DNA of 64,000 nucleotides from Pseudorhizobium banfieldiae. GTDB lineage: Bacteria > Pseudomonadota > Alphaproteobacteria > Rhizobiales > Rhizobiaceae. The stretch covers positions 186,001 through 250,000 of the forward strand of contig NZ_FO082820.1 in NCBI RefSeq assembly GCF_000967425.1. Direction: 5' to 3'. Under the pieces are notes generated by a model. That model was not told the origin of the DNA and searched no databases. It saw only the letters and a list, made by a program, of their open reading frames with translations. Of this stretch, positions 45,756 through 54,427 are shown in pieces. The first letter of the stretch is position 1. Every line of letters begins with the position of its first letter. A program made the translations under genes and the position numbers.

Positions 45756-47041
45756 GCGAGACAGAGAACCATCACCACGGCAAGAACGAGATCATCATCG
45801 TCAAGAAGCACCGCGGCGACCACGACGGCGCCCATGGCGGCGCCTGGAAGATTGCCTATGCAGACTTCATGACGGCGATGATGGCATTCTTCCTCGTGAT
45901 GTGGCTCGTGAACGCCGCGAATGAGGAAACGAAGGCCTCGATGGCGAGCTACTTCAATCCCATCAAGCTTTCAGACGAAACGCCTGCCGAGAAAGGCATC
46001 GAAAAGCCGGTCGACCAGGCGGAGGGTCAGGAACAGACCGAGCGCTCGAAGGTCAAGGCGGAGGGCAGCACAATAGGCTCGGCCGCGGCAACCGGCGAGG
46101 ACATGACCTCGACATCCGGCGACGAGACCAACTACTCCGAGGCTGACTACTTCGAAAATCCCTACTCGGTACTGGCCGAAATTGCCCAGGAAGTTGGTCA
46201 GCAGGCGAATATCAGCGCCAAGGGCGAGGGGGGCGCTGCCGATTCCGGTCCTGCCACGGGCGCCGACGGCGGCGAGGCCTATCGCGATCCATTCGATCCG
46301 GATTTCTGGACCCAGCAGGTTCAGGTCACCAGTTCCGAGCAACAGCAGGAAGCGCGATCGTCGACGACGACGGACGGGGAGCCGCCGGTGGAAGAAGAGG
46401 TCGCGCTTGCAATGCCTCAGCCCCGCCAGAACACGGATCTGCCTGAGGCTGCCCGCAAGCCGGAGGTCGAGGCCGACGACAAGCCGGAAGCGGCAACCGA
46501 CAAGAGCGATGGCCCGGAGGACGTGGACAACAAGGAGGACGTCGCCGATGCGCCAGCAGATGGCGCAGAGGAGGGGACCTCCGAGGCCGATGCTCTGCGT
46601 CAGGAGATCGCAAAGCAGATAAACGGCGTCGCCGGCGAGCTCGCCGAGGGCCTGGTGGTCACTCCTGCAGAAGGTGGGTTGCTGGTGACGATCTCGGATC
46701 AGGCTGCCGATCCCATGTTCAACATTGGATCAGCGGTTCCTCGCCGCGAGATGGTTCTGGCGATGGAGAAAATCGGCAAGATCCTGCAGGAGCGCAAGGG
46801 CGCGATCCTGGTGCGCGGCCATACGGACGGTCGCCAGTTCAAGGGCGGCGAGAACGACAACTGGCGGCTTTCCATGGCCCGCGCGCACAGCGCCTACTAC
46901 ATGCTCGTCCGCGGCGGCCTGAAGGAGGGCCGTGTGCAGCAGGTTTCCGGCTATGCGGATCGACGGTTGCAGGTGCCGGAAGATCCGCTGGCCGCCGCGA
47001 ACCGGCGCATCGAGATCCTGTTGCAGGCCGACGAGGGATAG
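45752..47041 (+). CDS. motB: Flagellar motor stator protein MotB
   Basis: MotB anchors the stator and carries the proton-binding aspartate. In 429 residues: a short cytoplasmic His-rich start, one membrane segment (about 34-56) with the essential Asp38 in YADFMTAMMAFFLVMWLV, and a long acidic periplasmic linker (about 60-290) that in rhizobia interacts with MotC. A C-terminal OmpA-like peptidoglycan-binding domain has IGKILQERKGAILVRGHTDG and SMARAHSAYYMLV, then YADRRLQVPEDPLAAANRR. E. coli MotB is 308 residues; the linker explains the difference. Confidence 0.97.
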   Translation: MSETENHHHGKNEIIIVKKHRGDHDGAHGGAWKIAYADFMTAMMAFFLVMWLVNAANEETKASMASYFNPIKLSDETPAEKGIEKPVDQAEGQEQTERSKVKAEGSTIGSAAATGEDMTSTSGDETNYSEADYFENPYSVLAEIAQEVGQQANISAKGEGGAADSGPATGADGGEAYRDPFDPDFWTQQVQVTSSEQQQEARSSTTTDGEPPVEEEVALAMPQPRQNTDLPEAARKPEVEADDKPEAATDKSDGPEDVDNKEDVADAPADGAEEGTSEADALRQEIAKQINGVAGELAEGLVVTPAEGGLLVTISDQAADPMFNIGSAVPRREMVLAMEKIGKILQERKGAILVRGHTDGRQFKGGENDNWRLSMARAHSAYYMLVRGGLKEGRVQQVSGYADRRLQVPEDPLAAANRRIEILLQADEG

Positions 47042-47043
47042 CT

Positions 47044-48327
47044 ATGCCGCGGATGGTGTTTCGTTCGGCAGCGCTCGCAGCGGTTCTCCTCCTGGGAGGG
47101 CAGCCCGCGCGCTCCGTCAGTGCGCAGGAGACGCCTGAACTCGCCCCGTACATCATGCTCCGTTCGCTGCAATTCGTGCAGGATACGGTCGCCCTCGGCG
47201 ATCATTCTGCTGGCGAGATGCAGCGCTTCATGCTCAACAAGATCGACTCGGCGCTTCGGGCTGCGGATACGTCGACCTTCGATGACCCGCGCAACGTCGA
47301 TGCCGCCTTGATCTATGCGATGAGCGGCGGCAATCCAGCCACGCTAGAATACCTCGTGGAGCGCGACCTGTCGGGAAACTTCGACAGCCGCGTCGCAGAT
47401 GCCTTGCGGAAGTATCTGGGGGGCAAGGGAACACTCGTTGCCAAGAGCCTGGGCGACATGGCGATGGAGTATCGTGATCAGGCGATCGGCCCCTATGTTG
47501 CGCTCGTCAGTGGCAATGTCACGGATCCGGAAAACCCGGTCGGCGCCCTGGAGTACTACGACATCGCTCGATTGGGCGCGCCGGGCACGATCATAGAAGA
47601 AGCAGCATTGCGGCGTTCCGTTGCCATCGCGGTCGATGCCGACCTCGTGGACAAGGGCTTGGCATACTCCCGAAAATACGCCCGCCGTTTTGTCCATTCC
47701 CCCTATGCCAGCCAGTTCGTGGACTTCTTTGTCCAACTTGTCGTTGAGCACCATCCAGAGCTAAGTGAGCCTGACATCGACGCGACGGTAGAGTTCATGG
47801 ATGTCGAACGCCGTCGCGAGGTCTTCCTGCGCATCGCCCGCCGCGCGACACTCGATGGCAAGAATGATCTGGCGCGGATGGCGTCTGGCAAGGCTGCGGC
47901 TCTGGCAGGCATGGCTGCCGACGGACCGGAAGTGCTGGCGAGGCTGTATCGTGGCGTCGCGAGCATTCCGACATCGGAAGTCGGAACTGCCATTGAGGAT
48001 CTTGCAGCCATTCCGGCGGATGAACTCTCCCCGCGTGACCAGGCGTTGCGCGCTGCCGCGCAGGCGATTGCGAGTGAGGTCATTCGCAAGCCGACAACGG
48101 AAAGCCTCGCGCAAGATGCAGGCGTCAAAGTCGAGGCTCGACCCGACGCTGAAATTGAGGAAGCGTCTCCCGGATATGAAGATCCCGGGCCTGCAGTTGT
48201 GGCGCTCCCGGCGTCACTGGAGAGCAGCGTCGAGATTGATCCCGAAATCCAGACCTTTGTCGAATCCGGTCGTTCCAAGTTGAGCGAGATCGACGATCTT
48301 CTGAAACAGGAAGGTGTAGTGCGATGA
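47044..48327 (+). CDS. motC: Periplasmic motility protein MotC
   Basis: A rhizobial-specific periplasmic protein that binds MotB and is needed for motor function and speed control. The 427 residues begin with a signal peptide (cleavage near SVSA), then a helical repeat body (ALIYAMSGGNPATLEYLVER, ALEYYDIARLGAPGTIIEEA and on) and an acidic Pro/Glu tail. It starts two bases after motB and overlaps fliK by four bases. MotE, encoded between flgI and flgH, is its chaperone. Confidence 0.93.
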   Translation: MPRMVFRSAALAAVLLLGGQPARSVSAQETPELAPYIMLRSLQFVQDTVALGDHSAGEMQRFMLNKIDSALRAADTSTFDDPRNVDAALIYAMSGGNPATLEYLVERDLSGNFDSRVADALRKYLGGKGTLVAKSLGDMAMEYRDQAIGPYVALVSGNVTDPENPVGALEYYDIARLGAPGTIIEEAALRRSVAIAVDADLVDKGLAYSRKYARRFVHSPYASQFVDFFVQLVVEHHPELSEPDIDATVEFMDVERRREVFLRIARRATLDGKNDLARMASGKAAALAGMAADGPEVLARLYRGVASIPTSEVGTAIEDLAAIPADELSPRDQALRAAAQAIASEVIRKPTTESLAQDAGVKVEARPDAEIEEASPGYEDPGPAVVALPASLESSVEIDPEIQTFVESGRSKLSEIDDLLKQEGVVR

Positions 48328-49835
48328 TGCTGGATGCTCTATCCAAGGCGGCGACGGCTGAGCCTGCAGTCAAGGTATTGGGCCGATCGGGTAAGGCCGA
48401 AGACGGAGAGGCGGGCTTCTCTAATACGCTGACGCGTCTGGGGGGACGAAACGCTGGGGAAGGTGAGGCGGCATCGAGCCAGCCTGCGGTCAATGGATCG
48501 GGGCGACGGGGTGATGCAGATGATGGGGAAGCTGGTTTGTCCAGCGCTTCGACGCAGTCGAGCGGACGGAGCATGGGCGAAGCACGGGCTGGTTCCGGAG
48601 CTGATGGTGAATTGCCGCCCGATAGCGGCTTGGAGAATATGCTCGGAGACCGCGATTCGGGTGCGTCCATCATCAATCCCGCGACAAGGCTTGCGCACCC
48701 TAATCGTCACGAGCTGGATAAAACCTCTCCCGCACGGACCTCGATTTTCCAGGCGGGCTTTGGGGTGAAGCAAACCGATGGTGCCAACCTTTTGGAGGCG
48801 AAGCGCGGGCCTTCATCGGCAGTGGTGGGAGAGTTCGCAACAGATCAGGCCGGAACGGCCGATGCAGATGATGCCTTGCTCAGCGGCGCCGCTTCCGGGG
48901 CCGGCGACCCTCATGGCACGTCTGATCTCCTGAACATTCTTGGCGGGCCGGCTCAAGCCTGGTCTGCTCACGGTGCAAGCCGCCACACGCAGACCGGGGG
49001 AGGGCGCAAGCCTGAACCGGAGGCGATGAGAGGCGGGGAGGCGAATTCGGAAAGTCTCCGCCGAACCGCGGGTGCCCAGGGTGAGACGCTGGAGATGCCA
49101 ACGACGGAAGTGGACAGTGCGGTTCAGACGCAACGTAGCTTCCGCTTTTCTGACGCAAAGGGGGGCGGTGTTGCTGCTGAACTGACGCGTGCCGCAAATG
49201 TCTCGGACAGGGCGGGAGAGAGCAAGGGCAAGGCTGCACCGATCGAGAACATTTCCATCATCGAATCCCGACGGTTCCTCGGGCTCGCGCCCAGCTCCAA
49301 TAGCACCTCGCTGCTCGCAGCCATGACCGGCGACACGGGATGGTCGTCAGCAATGCATTCGCGCGCAGTTGCCGCTGACACAGTCGTTGGCGGGGCTACA
49401 GGCTCGGCCGTCCAGATGCTGAAATTGCAGATGACGCCTCATGATCTCGGCACGGTAACTGCCACGCTGCGGCTGATCGGGGAGGAGCTTCACGTTCATC
49501 TGACGGTGGAAACGCGCGCGGCGTATCGGCAGCTGAGCGAGGACAGCAAGGGCATGCTCGACTCGCTGAAGGCCCACGGATTCTCGGTCGATCAACTGAC
49601 CATCAACATCTCGTCCACGGCTGACGCCGAGCAGCAGAAGGGACAGCAGAATGCCGCAACCGGCCAGCAGATGACCGGGAGCGGGGAACGAAATGGCGGT
49701 GCGCAGAACCGGGAACAGCAGAGGCCCGGCTTCGATAGCGAGATGAACGGAAGGGCGGACGGGAATGAACTGGTCACTGAAAAGGCTGCTTCTGCCGATC
49801 CTGTCGGTGCTCGCAACGGCCAGCTTTACCTCTGA
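48324..49835 (+). CDS. fliK: Flagellar hook-length control protein FliK
   Basis: FliK measures hook length and switches export specificity through FlhB. In Sinorhizobium it was first called MotD. The 503 residues are Ser/Gly/Glu-rich and poorly conserved until the C-terminal Flg_hook domain (about 365-440: LKLQMTPHDLGTVTATLRLI, LHVHLTVETRAAYRQLSE, LKAHGFSVDQLTIN). Residues 13-49 and 53-89 are an imperfect direct repeat. Its 3' end overlaps the lytic transglycosylase gene by 71 bases. Confidence 0.9.
   Translation: MMLDALSKAATAEPAVKVLGRSGKAEDGEAGFSNTLTRLGGRNAGEGEAASSQPAVNGSGRRGDADDGEAGLSSASTQSSGRSMGEARAGSGADGELPPDSGLENMLGDRDSGASIINPATRLAHPNRHELDKTSPARTSIFQAGFGVKQTDGANLLEAKRGPSSAVVGEFATDQAGTADADDALLSGAASGAGDPHGTSDLLNILGGPAQAWSAHGASRHTQTGGGRKPEPEAMRGGEANSESLRRTAGAQGETLEMPTTEVDSAVQTQRSFRFSDAKGGGVAAELTRAANVSDRAGESKGKAAPIENISIIESRRFLGLAPSSNSTSLLAAMTGDTGWSSAMHSRAVAADTVVGGATGSAVQMLKLQMTPHDLGTVTATLRLIGEELHVHLTVETRAAYRQLSEDSKGMLDSLKAHGFSVDQLTINISSTADAEQQKGQQNAATGQQMTGSGERNGGAQNREQQRPGFDSEMNGRADGNELVTEKAASADPVGARNGQLYL
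48360..48599 (+). repeat. Two imperfect 40-residue tandem repeats in FliK
   Basis: The unit beginning EPAVKVLGRSGKAEDGEAG repeats 120 bases later as QPAVNGSGRRGDADDGEAG, and both end in a GR-x2-GE-type segment. It looks like an ancient in-frame duplication in the disordered part of the ruler protein. Confidence 0.75.
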
Positions 49836-50340
49836 CGCACTCGCCTCTGGCGGTGCCTGCGAACGGGAAATCCAGGCCGCAGCCGCCAAATACGGCGTTC
49901 CCGAAGGCATCCTCTACTCCGTCGGCCTCACCGAGACCGGGCGGAAGGGAAGCCTCTACGCCTATGCGATGAACGTCGAGGGCAAGGCGTACTACCCTTC
50001 CTCGACGCAGGAAGCGCTTGCAGTGTTCGAAGCCGCCCGGCGTGAGGGACGGAAGCTGATCGACATCGGGTGCATGCAAATCAACCACCACTTCCACGGT
50101 GAGAACTTCTCATCGGCACAGGAAATGTTCGAGCCCAGGCGCAACGTGGAGTACGCAGCGAAGTTTCTCCGCAACCTCCACGGCCGTCACGAGACCTGGA
50201 CCATGGCAGTCGCGCGATACCATGCAGGGCCGAACAATGATCCCGCGCAGAAGAAATATGTCTGCCGGGTGATCAGCAATCTGGTTGCCACCGGCTACGG
50301 GAAATGGACGCCCAACGCCTCGAGCTTCTGCGCGGAATAG
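49765..50340 (+). CDS. Secreted lytic transglycosylase
   Basis: A 191-residue periplasmic muramidase-like protein. The signal peptide ends near DALA. The SLT domain has catalytic Glu57 in VGLTETG, then the conserved IDIGCMQINHHFH motif, NVEYAAKFLRNL and the C-terminal VARYHAGPNN. In rhizobial clusters it lies between fliK and rem and presumably opens peptidoglycan for rod passage, because FlgJ here lacks a hydrolase domain (inference). The ATG lies inside fliK; the signal peptide supports this start. Confidence 0.92.
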   Translation: MNWSLKRLLLPILSVLATASFTSDALASGGACEREIQAAAAKYGVPEGILYSVGLTETGRKGSLYAYAMNVEGKAYYPSSTQEALAVFEAARREGRKLIDIGCMQINHHFHGENFSSAQEMFEPRRNVEYAAKFLRNLHGRHETWTMAVARYHAGPNNDPAQKKYVCRVISNLVATGYGKWTPNASSFCAE

Positions 50341-50622
50341 CAACCTCTGGCTGCAGGAGCCAGCCACCAGGACTCGCAATCTGACGTGTGGCAGATTTGG
50401 GGCAAAATTAAGCGATGCAAGCCCCTGCTCGATCAAATATTAATTTCTCCCCGGAAAAATTGTGCCAGTTCGCCGGTGACCTACTACATATAGTGCAAAT
50501 CGGCAGCCGATGGTTAATCAACTGTTAATTTGTTTGGTTAACTTCCTGCAGCTTGTGTCCGATTCCCACGATTCGTACCCATAGCCTCATCGAAACACCA
50601 CAACTGATTCGGAGGCGGACGA
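50341..50622 (+). promoter_or_regulatory. rem upstream region
   Basis: A 282-base gap without genes. It contains GTTAAT at 50513, GTTAAT at 50524 and GTTAAC at 50537 (spacings 11 and 13), mirroring the array before the fourth flagellin. It also has CACGATTCGTACCCATAG at about 50567-50584, faintly similar to the flagellar promoter-like element. Rem autoregulation is known in Sinorhizobium. Confidence 0.5.
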
Positions 50623-51294
50623 ATGATCGTAGTGGTTGACGAGCGCGAGCTCGTGAAAAATGGCTATACTTCTCTTTTTGGACGCGAGGGCATTCCCTCG
50701 ACAGGCTTCGATCCGGCAGAGTTCACCGAATGGGTGAACACGGCAGCCGACGGCGATCTGCATGCCGTGGAGGCATTCCTGATTGGCCAGGGGGACTGCA
50801 TGCTCGAGCTGCCGCGGACCATTCGCGACCGCTCCCAGGCACCGGTCATCGCGGTAAGCGACCAACCCTCGCTCGACGCTACTCTTGCCCTGTTCGACAG
50901 CGGTGTTGACGACGTCGTGCGCAAGCCGGTCCATCCCCGCGAGATTCTAGCGCGTGCGGCGGCGATCCGGCGCCGCCTGAAGGCGATCGCCAACCACACC
51001 GACGTCGGCCAGATCCGGGTGTTCTCCGACGGCCGTGATCCGGAAATTGCCGGAGAAACCTTCCCCTTGCCGCGGCGTGAGCGTCGCATCCTCGAATATC
51101 TGGTCGCCAATCGTGGCCGACGTGTCTCCAAGACCCAGATCTTCAACGCGATCTACGGCATCTTTGACGAAGAAGTCGAAGAGAACGTGGTCGAAAGTCA
51201 CATCAGCAAGCTGAGAAAGAAGCTGCGCAAGAAACTCGGGACTGATCCGATCGATTCGAAGCGCTTCCTTGGCTACTGCATCGACTGGAACTGA
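50623..51294 (+). CDS. rem: Flagellar regulator Rem (OmpR-type)
   Basis: Rem is the class IB activator of structural flagellar genes in Sinorhizobium, itself switched on by VisNR. The 223 residues show a receiver-like N-terminal domain (1-115) whose phosphoacceptor position is not an aspartate (AFLIGQGD), although the Lys of VRKPVHP remains. A C-terminal OmpR/PhoB winged helix follows ([20 protein letters not shown], then [20 protein letters not shown]). It therefore probably acts without phosphorylation. A hairpin follows the gene. Confidence 0.95.
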   Translation: MIVVVDERELVKNGYTSLFGREGIPSTGFDPAEFTEWVNTAADGDLHAVEAFLIGQGDCMLELPRTIRDRSQAPVIAVSDQPSLDATLALFDSGVDDVVRKPVHPREILARAAAIRRRLKAIANHTDVGQIRVFSDGRDPEIAGETFPLPRRERRILEYLVANRGRRVSKTQIFNAIYGIFDEEVEENVVESHISKLRKKLRKKLGTDPIDSKRFLGYCIDWN

Positions 51295-51304
51295 CGCAGA
51301 CGAG

Positions 51305-51329
51305 TTCCGCTTCCCTGAATGAAGCGGAA
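51305..51329 (+). terminator. Hairpin after rem
   Basis: TTCCGCTTC, seven-base loop, GAAGCGGAA. A perfect 9-bp stem but no T tract, so attenuation or RNA protection is as likely as termination. Confidence 0.45.
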
Positions 51330-51339
51330 TTCAGACAGT

Positions 51340-51362
51340 TTCACGCAAGGCCCACCACCTAC
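51340..51362 (+). promoter_or_regulatory. Flagellar promoter-like element before flgE
   Basis: TTCACGCAAG-N9-CTAC, a variant copy ending 35 bases before flgE. Confidence 0.5.
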
Positions 51363-51397
51363 TCTCCCGGACAATAAAGCTACAACGAGGATTGGAT

Positions 51398-52930
51398 ATG
51401 AGCCTCTACGGAACCATGAGAACCGGTGTGTCCGGCATGAACGCGCAGGCGAACCGGCTGAGCACGGTGGGCGACAACATCGCCAATGCCTCGACCGCTG
51501 GCTACAAGAAGGCGTCCACCCAGTTCTCGTCGCTGATCCTCCCTTCCAGCGACGGTGCCTACAACTCCGGCGGGGTTACCACGAACGTCCGCTATTCCAT
51601 CTCCTCGCAGGGCACGTTCACCTACACCACGTCATCGACGGACCTCGCCATCAACGGGCGTGGTTTCTTCATCGTCCAGGGCTCGGACGGCATCGAATAC
51701 CTCACTCGCGCCGGCAATTTCACCGGCATGTCCGACGGCACCTTGCAGAACGCCGCCGGTTTCACGCTCATGGGCTATCAGTACTCCTCGACCGATGATC
51801 CGACGATTGTCGTCAACGGCTTCGACGGCCTGACCGAGATCAACCTGTCGTCGGGCTCGCTAAACGCAACTGCTTCGCAAACTGGCATCCTCGACGTGAA
51901 CCTGCCCTCCAAGGAGGCCGTCGGCTACCAGAAGACCACCTCGCTGGTCGCTTACGATTCACAAGGCAACACGCGCCTTCTCGACTTCCTCTACACGAAG
52001 ATGGCCGACAACACCTGGACCGTCGACGTCAGCTACGAAGGGACGTCGATCCTCAAGCAGCCGTTCACGCCGACTGCCAACGTGACCGCAACGGGTAACC
52101 TCGATTCGGCTGCCGCGGACGGGACGACGTTCCAGACAACCGAGATCGTCTACGATACCGCCGGTAACGCCCGGACGCTGAGGTATGAATACGCGAAGAC
52201 GGCGGGTGTCTGGGGTGTGAGCGTCTATGACGGCATGACGGCGGCCGCTCCGGTCGGGACGCTATCCCCGGTTGCCGGCGGTACGCTGCCGATAGGGCCA
52301 GCCGGCACTCTCGGCGCGATCAACATCAGCTTTGCCGGCGTGACAAGCGTTTCGGGTACCACATCGGTCTCCGCTTCTTCGGATGGCGTGGGCAACGTGC
52401 CGACCATCGAGTTCGACGTCAACGGCCAAATCGTCGGTCCCCCTTCGGTGACGACCCAAGCCATGGTGCTAGGTGGAGCCGTCTTCAACGGCCTGACGAT
52501 CGACATCAGTGGATCGACCCAGTTGTCCTCCGATTTCAAGGTCGGCAACGGCAAGATCGATGGTAACGCGGCAAGCGATGTGGTCGGTCATGAGATCAGC
52601 GAGGACGGGATCGTCTACCTGAAATACTCCAACGGCAAGCTGGAGCCGAAGTACCGCATCGCCATGGCGGACGTGCAGAGTCCCGACCAATTGAAGCCGC
52701 TTGCCGGCAATGTCTACTCCCAGAGCAACGACTCCGGGGTCATCGTCATGGGCTATGCCGCGAACGGCAGCTACGGCACGATCCTTTCCGGCGCCCTGGA
52801 AGACTCCAATGTCGATATTGCCGAAGAGCTGACCTCGATGATCGAGTCCCAGCGAAACTACACCGCCAACTCCAAGGTCTTCCAGACCGGTTCCGAACTG
52901 ATGGAAGTTCTCGTCAATCTGAAAAGATGA
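51398..52930 (+). CDS. flgE: Flagellar hook protein FlgE
   Basis: FlgE polymerises into the hook. The 510 residues begin MSLYGTMRTGVSGMNAQANR and NIANASTAGYKKASTQFSSL, have the central LAINGRGFFIVQGSDG, and end ALEDSNVDIAEELTSMIESQ then NYTANSKVF. It is longer than the 402-residue E. coli protein; the surplus is in the surface domains around 150-350. An ATG two codons into the open frame is used, with AACGAGG before it. Confidence 0.96.
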   Translation: MSLYGTMRTGVSGMNAQANRLSTVGDNIANASTAGYKKASTQFSSLILPSSDGAYNSGGVTTNVRYSISSQGTFTYTTSSTDLAINGRGFFIVQGSDGIEYLTRAGNFTGMSDGTLQNAAGFTLMGYQYSSTDDPTIVVNGFDGLTEINLSSGSLNATASQTGILDVNLPSKEAVGYQKTTSLVAYDSQGNTRLLDFLYTKMADNTWTVDVSYEGTSILKQPFTPTANVTATGNLDSAAADGTTFQTTEIVYDTAGNARTLRYEYAKTAGVWGVSVYDGMTAAAPVGTLSPVAGGTLPIGPAGTLGAINISFAGVTSVSGTTSVSASSDGVGNVPTIEFDVNGQIVGPPSVTTQAMVLGGAVFNGLTIDISGSTQLSSDFKVGNGKIDGNAASDVVGHEISEDGIVYLKYSNGKLEPKYRIAMADVQSPDQLKPLAGNVYSQSNDSGVIVMGYAANGSYGTILSGALEDSNVDIAEELTSMIESQRNYTANSKVFQTGSELMEVLVNLKR

Positions 52931-52958
52931 CGGGAGCTAGTTCCTAGAGGCAGCTACA

Positions 52959-54425
52959 ATGTCCCTTTCGTCCGCACTTTCAACGGCGCAATCCATCTTC
53001 AACAACACCGGCATTCAGACCGGAGTCGCCTCGAAGAACATTGCGAACGCACAGAACGCCAACTACGTCCGGCGCTCTGCAGTGCTGACGACAGGGGGCA
53101 ACGGTTCTCTCGTCGTTGCCATAGAGCGCTCGCAAAACCAAGCACTCTACCGGCAGACCATCGAAAGCTCCTCGCTCTACAGCGGCCAGCAGATCCTGCT
53201 TTCCGGCCTAGAAGAGGTAAAGTCCCTTATGGGCGGCAACGACTATGAGACGTCGCCCTCCGCGATAATTGCCAATCTCCGCAACAATCTTCAGACTTGG
53301 GCGAGCAAGCCGAGCGAAACGACTGTTGGTGCAACGGTCATCTCTGCGGCCGTGGATCTGGCCAACTCGCTCAATACGGCCTCCGATCAGTTGCAGGCCA
53401 TTCGCAAGCGCGCCGACGACGACATCCAGCAGGGCGTCGAGGAACTCAACAAGCTGCTGGCGCAGTTCGAGATAGCCAACAATCGAGTAAAGCAGGAGAC
53501 AGCGGTCGGTGCCAACCCGAACGATGCGCTTGACGAACGAGAGACGCTCCTGAAGCAGATCGCAGAGATCGTCGGCGTCACCACGCTGTCGCGCGAGAAC
53601 AACGACCTGGTCCTGTACACGACAGAGGGTACGGTGTTGTTCGAGACGGTTCCGCGGCCCGTCACTTTCGCGCCAACGGTCGCCTACGGCGCCACCACGA
53701 CCGGCAACGGCGTCTATATCGACGGCGTGGCGGTCAAGGCGGGTATCGGTCCTGAGACGAACGCCAAGGGATCGCTCCAGGCGCTGCTGCAGCTGCGTGA
53801 CGATGTCGTTCCAGTCTACCAGAGCCAGATGGACGAGATCGCCCGTGGACTGATCATGGCATTTGCCGAGACGGACCAGACGGTGGTTCCTCCGGCGCCG
53901 GCCATTCTTGCGCCAGGTCTCTTCACCTGGGATCTCGGCACGATTCCCGCCGCCAACACTGTCGAGCCGGGGCTAGCAGCCCGCATCAAGGTCAACCCGC
54001 TGGTGATCCCCCCGTCGGGTAAGCCGATGCTGATCCGCGATGGCGGCATCAACGGCGTGAACTATGTCGTCAACACCACGGCCTCGACCGGCTTCTCGGA
54101 TCTGCTCAACAAGTACGATGATGCCTTCGAGGTGAGGATCGACTTTGCTGCAAGCACCCAGGTCGGCGGAAAGCTCGACCTGCAATCCTTCGCTGCAGAT
54201 TCGATCGGCTGGCTCGAGATGTTGCGCAGCACGGCAACGTTGGCGACGGAGAACAAGCTGGCAATGCTCAGCCGGGCAACGGATGCCTATTCCAGCGAAA
54301 CCGGCGTGAGCCTCGATGAAGAGCTGTCGCTGCTCCTCGACATCGAGCAGTCCTACAAGGCGGCTGCAAAACTGATGTCGACGGTCGACACGATGATGCA
54401 AGCACTGCTCGAGGCGGCGAGCTGA
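52959..54425 (+). CDS. flgK: Hook-filament junction protein FlgK (HAP1)
   Basis: FlgK is the first junction protein between hook and filament. The 488 residues have MSLSSALSTAQSIFNNTGI and NIANAQNANYVRRSA at the N terminus, a coiled D1 region (LQAIRKRADDDIQQGVEELN), and the C-terminal SLDEELSLLLDIEQSYKAAA then LMSTVDTMMQALLE. It follows flgE by 28 bases and precedes flgL by two. Confidence 0.95.
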   Translation: MSLSSALSTAQSIFNNTGIQTGVASKNIANAQNANYVRRSAVLTTGGNGSLVVAIERSQNQALYRQTIESSSLYSGQQILLSGLEEVKSLMGGNDYETSPSAIIANLRNNLQTWASKPSETTVGATVISAAVDLANSLNTASDQLQAIRKRADDDIQQGVEELNKLLAQFEIANNRVKQETAVGANPNDALDERETLLKQIAEIVGVTTLSRENNDLVLYTTEGTVLFETVPRPVTFAPTVAYGATTTGNGVYIDGVAVKAGIGPETNAKGSLQALLQLRDDVVPVYQSQMDEIARGLIMAFAETDQTVVPPAPAILAPGLFTWDLGTIPAANTVEPGLAARIKVNPLVIPPSGKPMLIRDGGINGVNYVVNTTASTGFSDLLNKYDDAFEVRIDFAASTQVGGKLDLQSFAADSIGWLEMLRSTATLATENKLAMLSRATDAYSSETGVSLDEELSLLLDIEQSYKAAAKLMSTVDTMMQALLEAAS

Positions 54426-54427
54426 TC

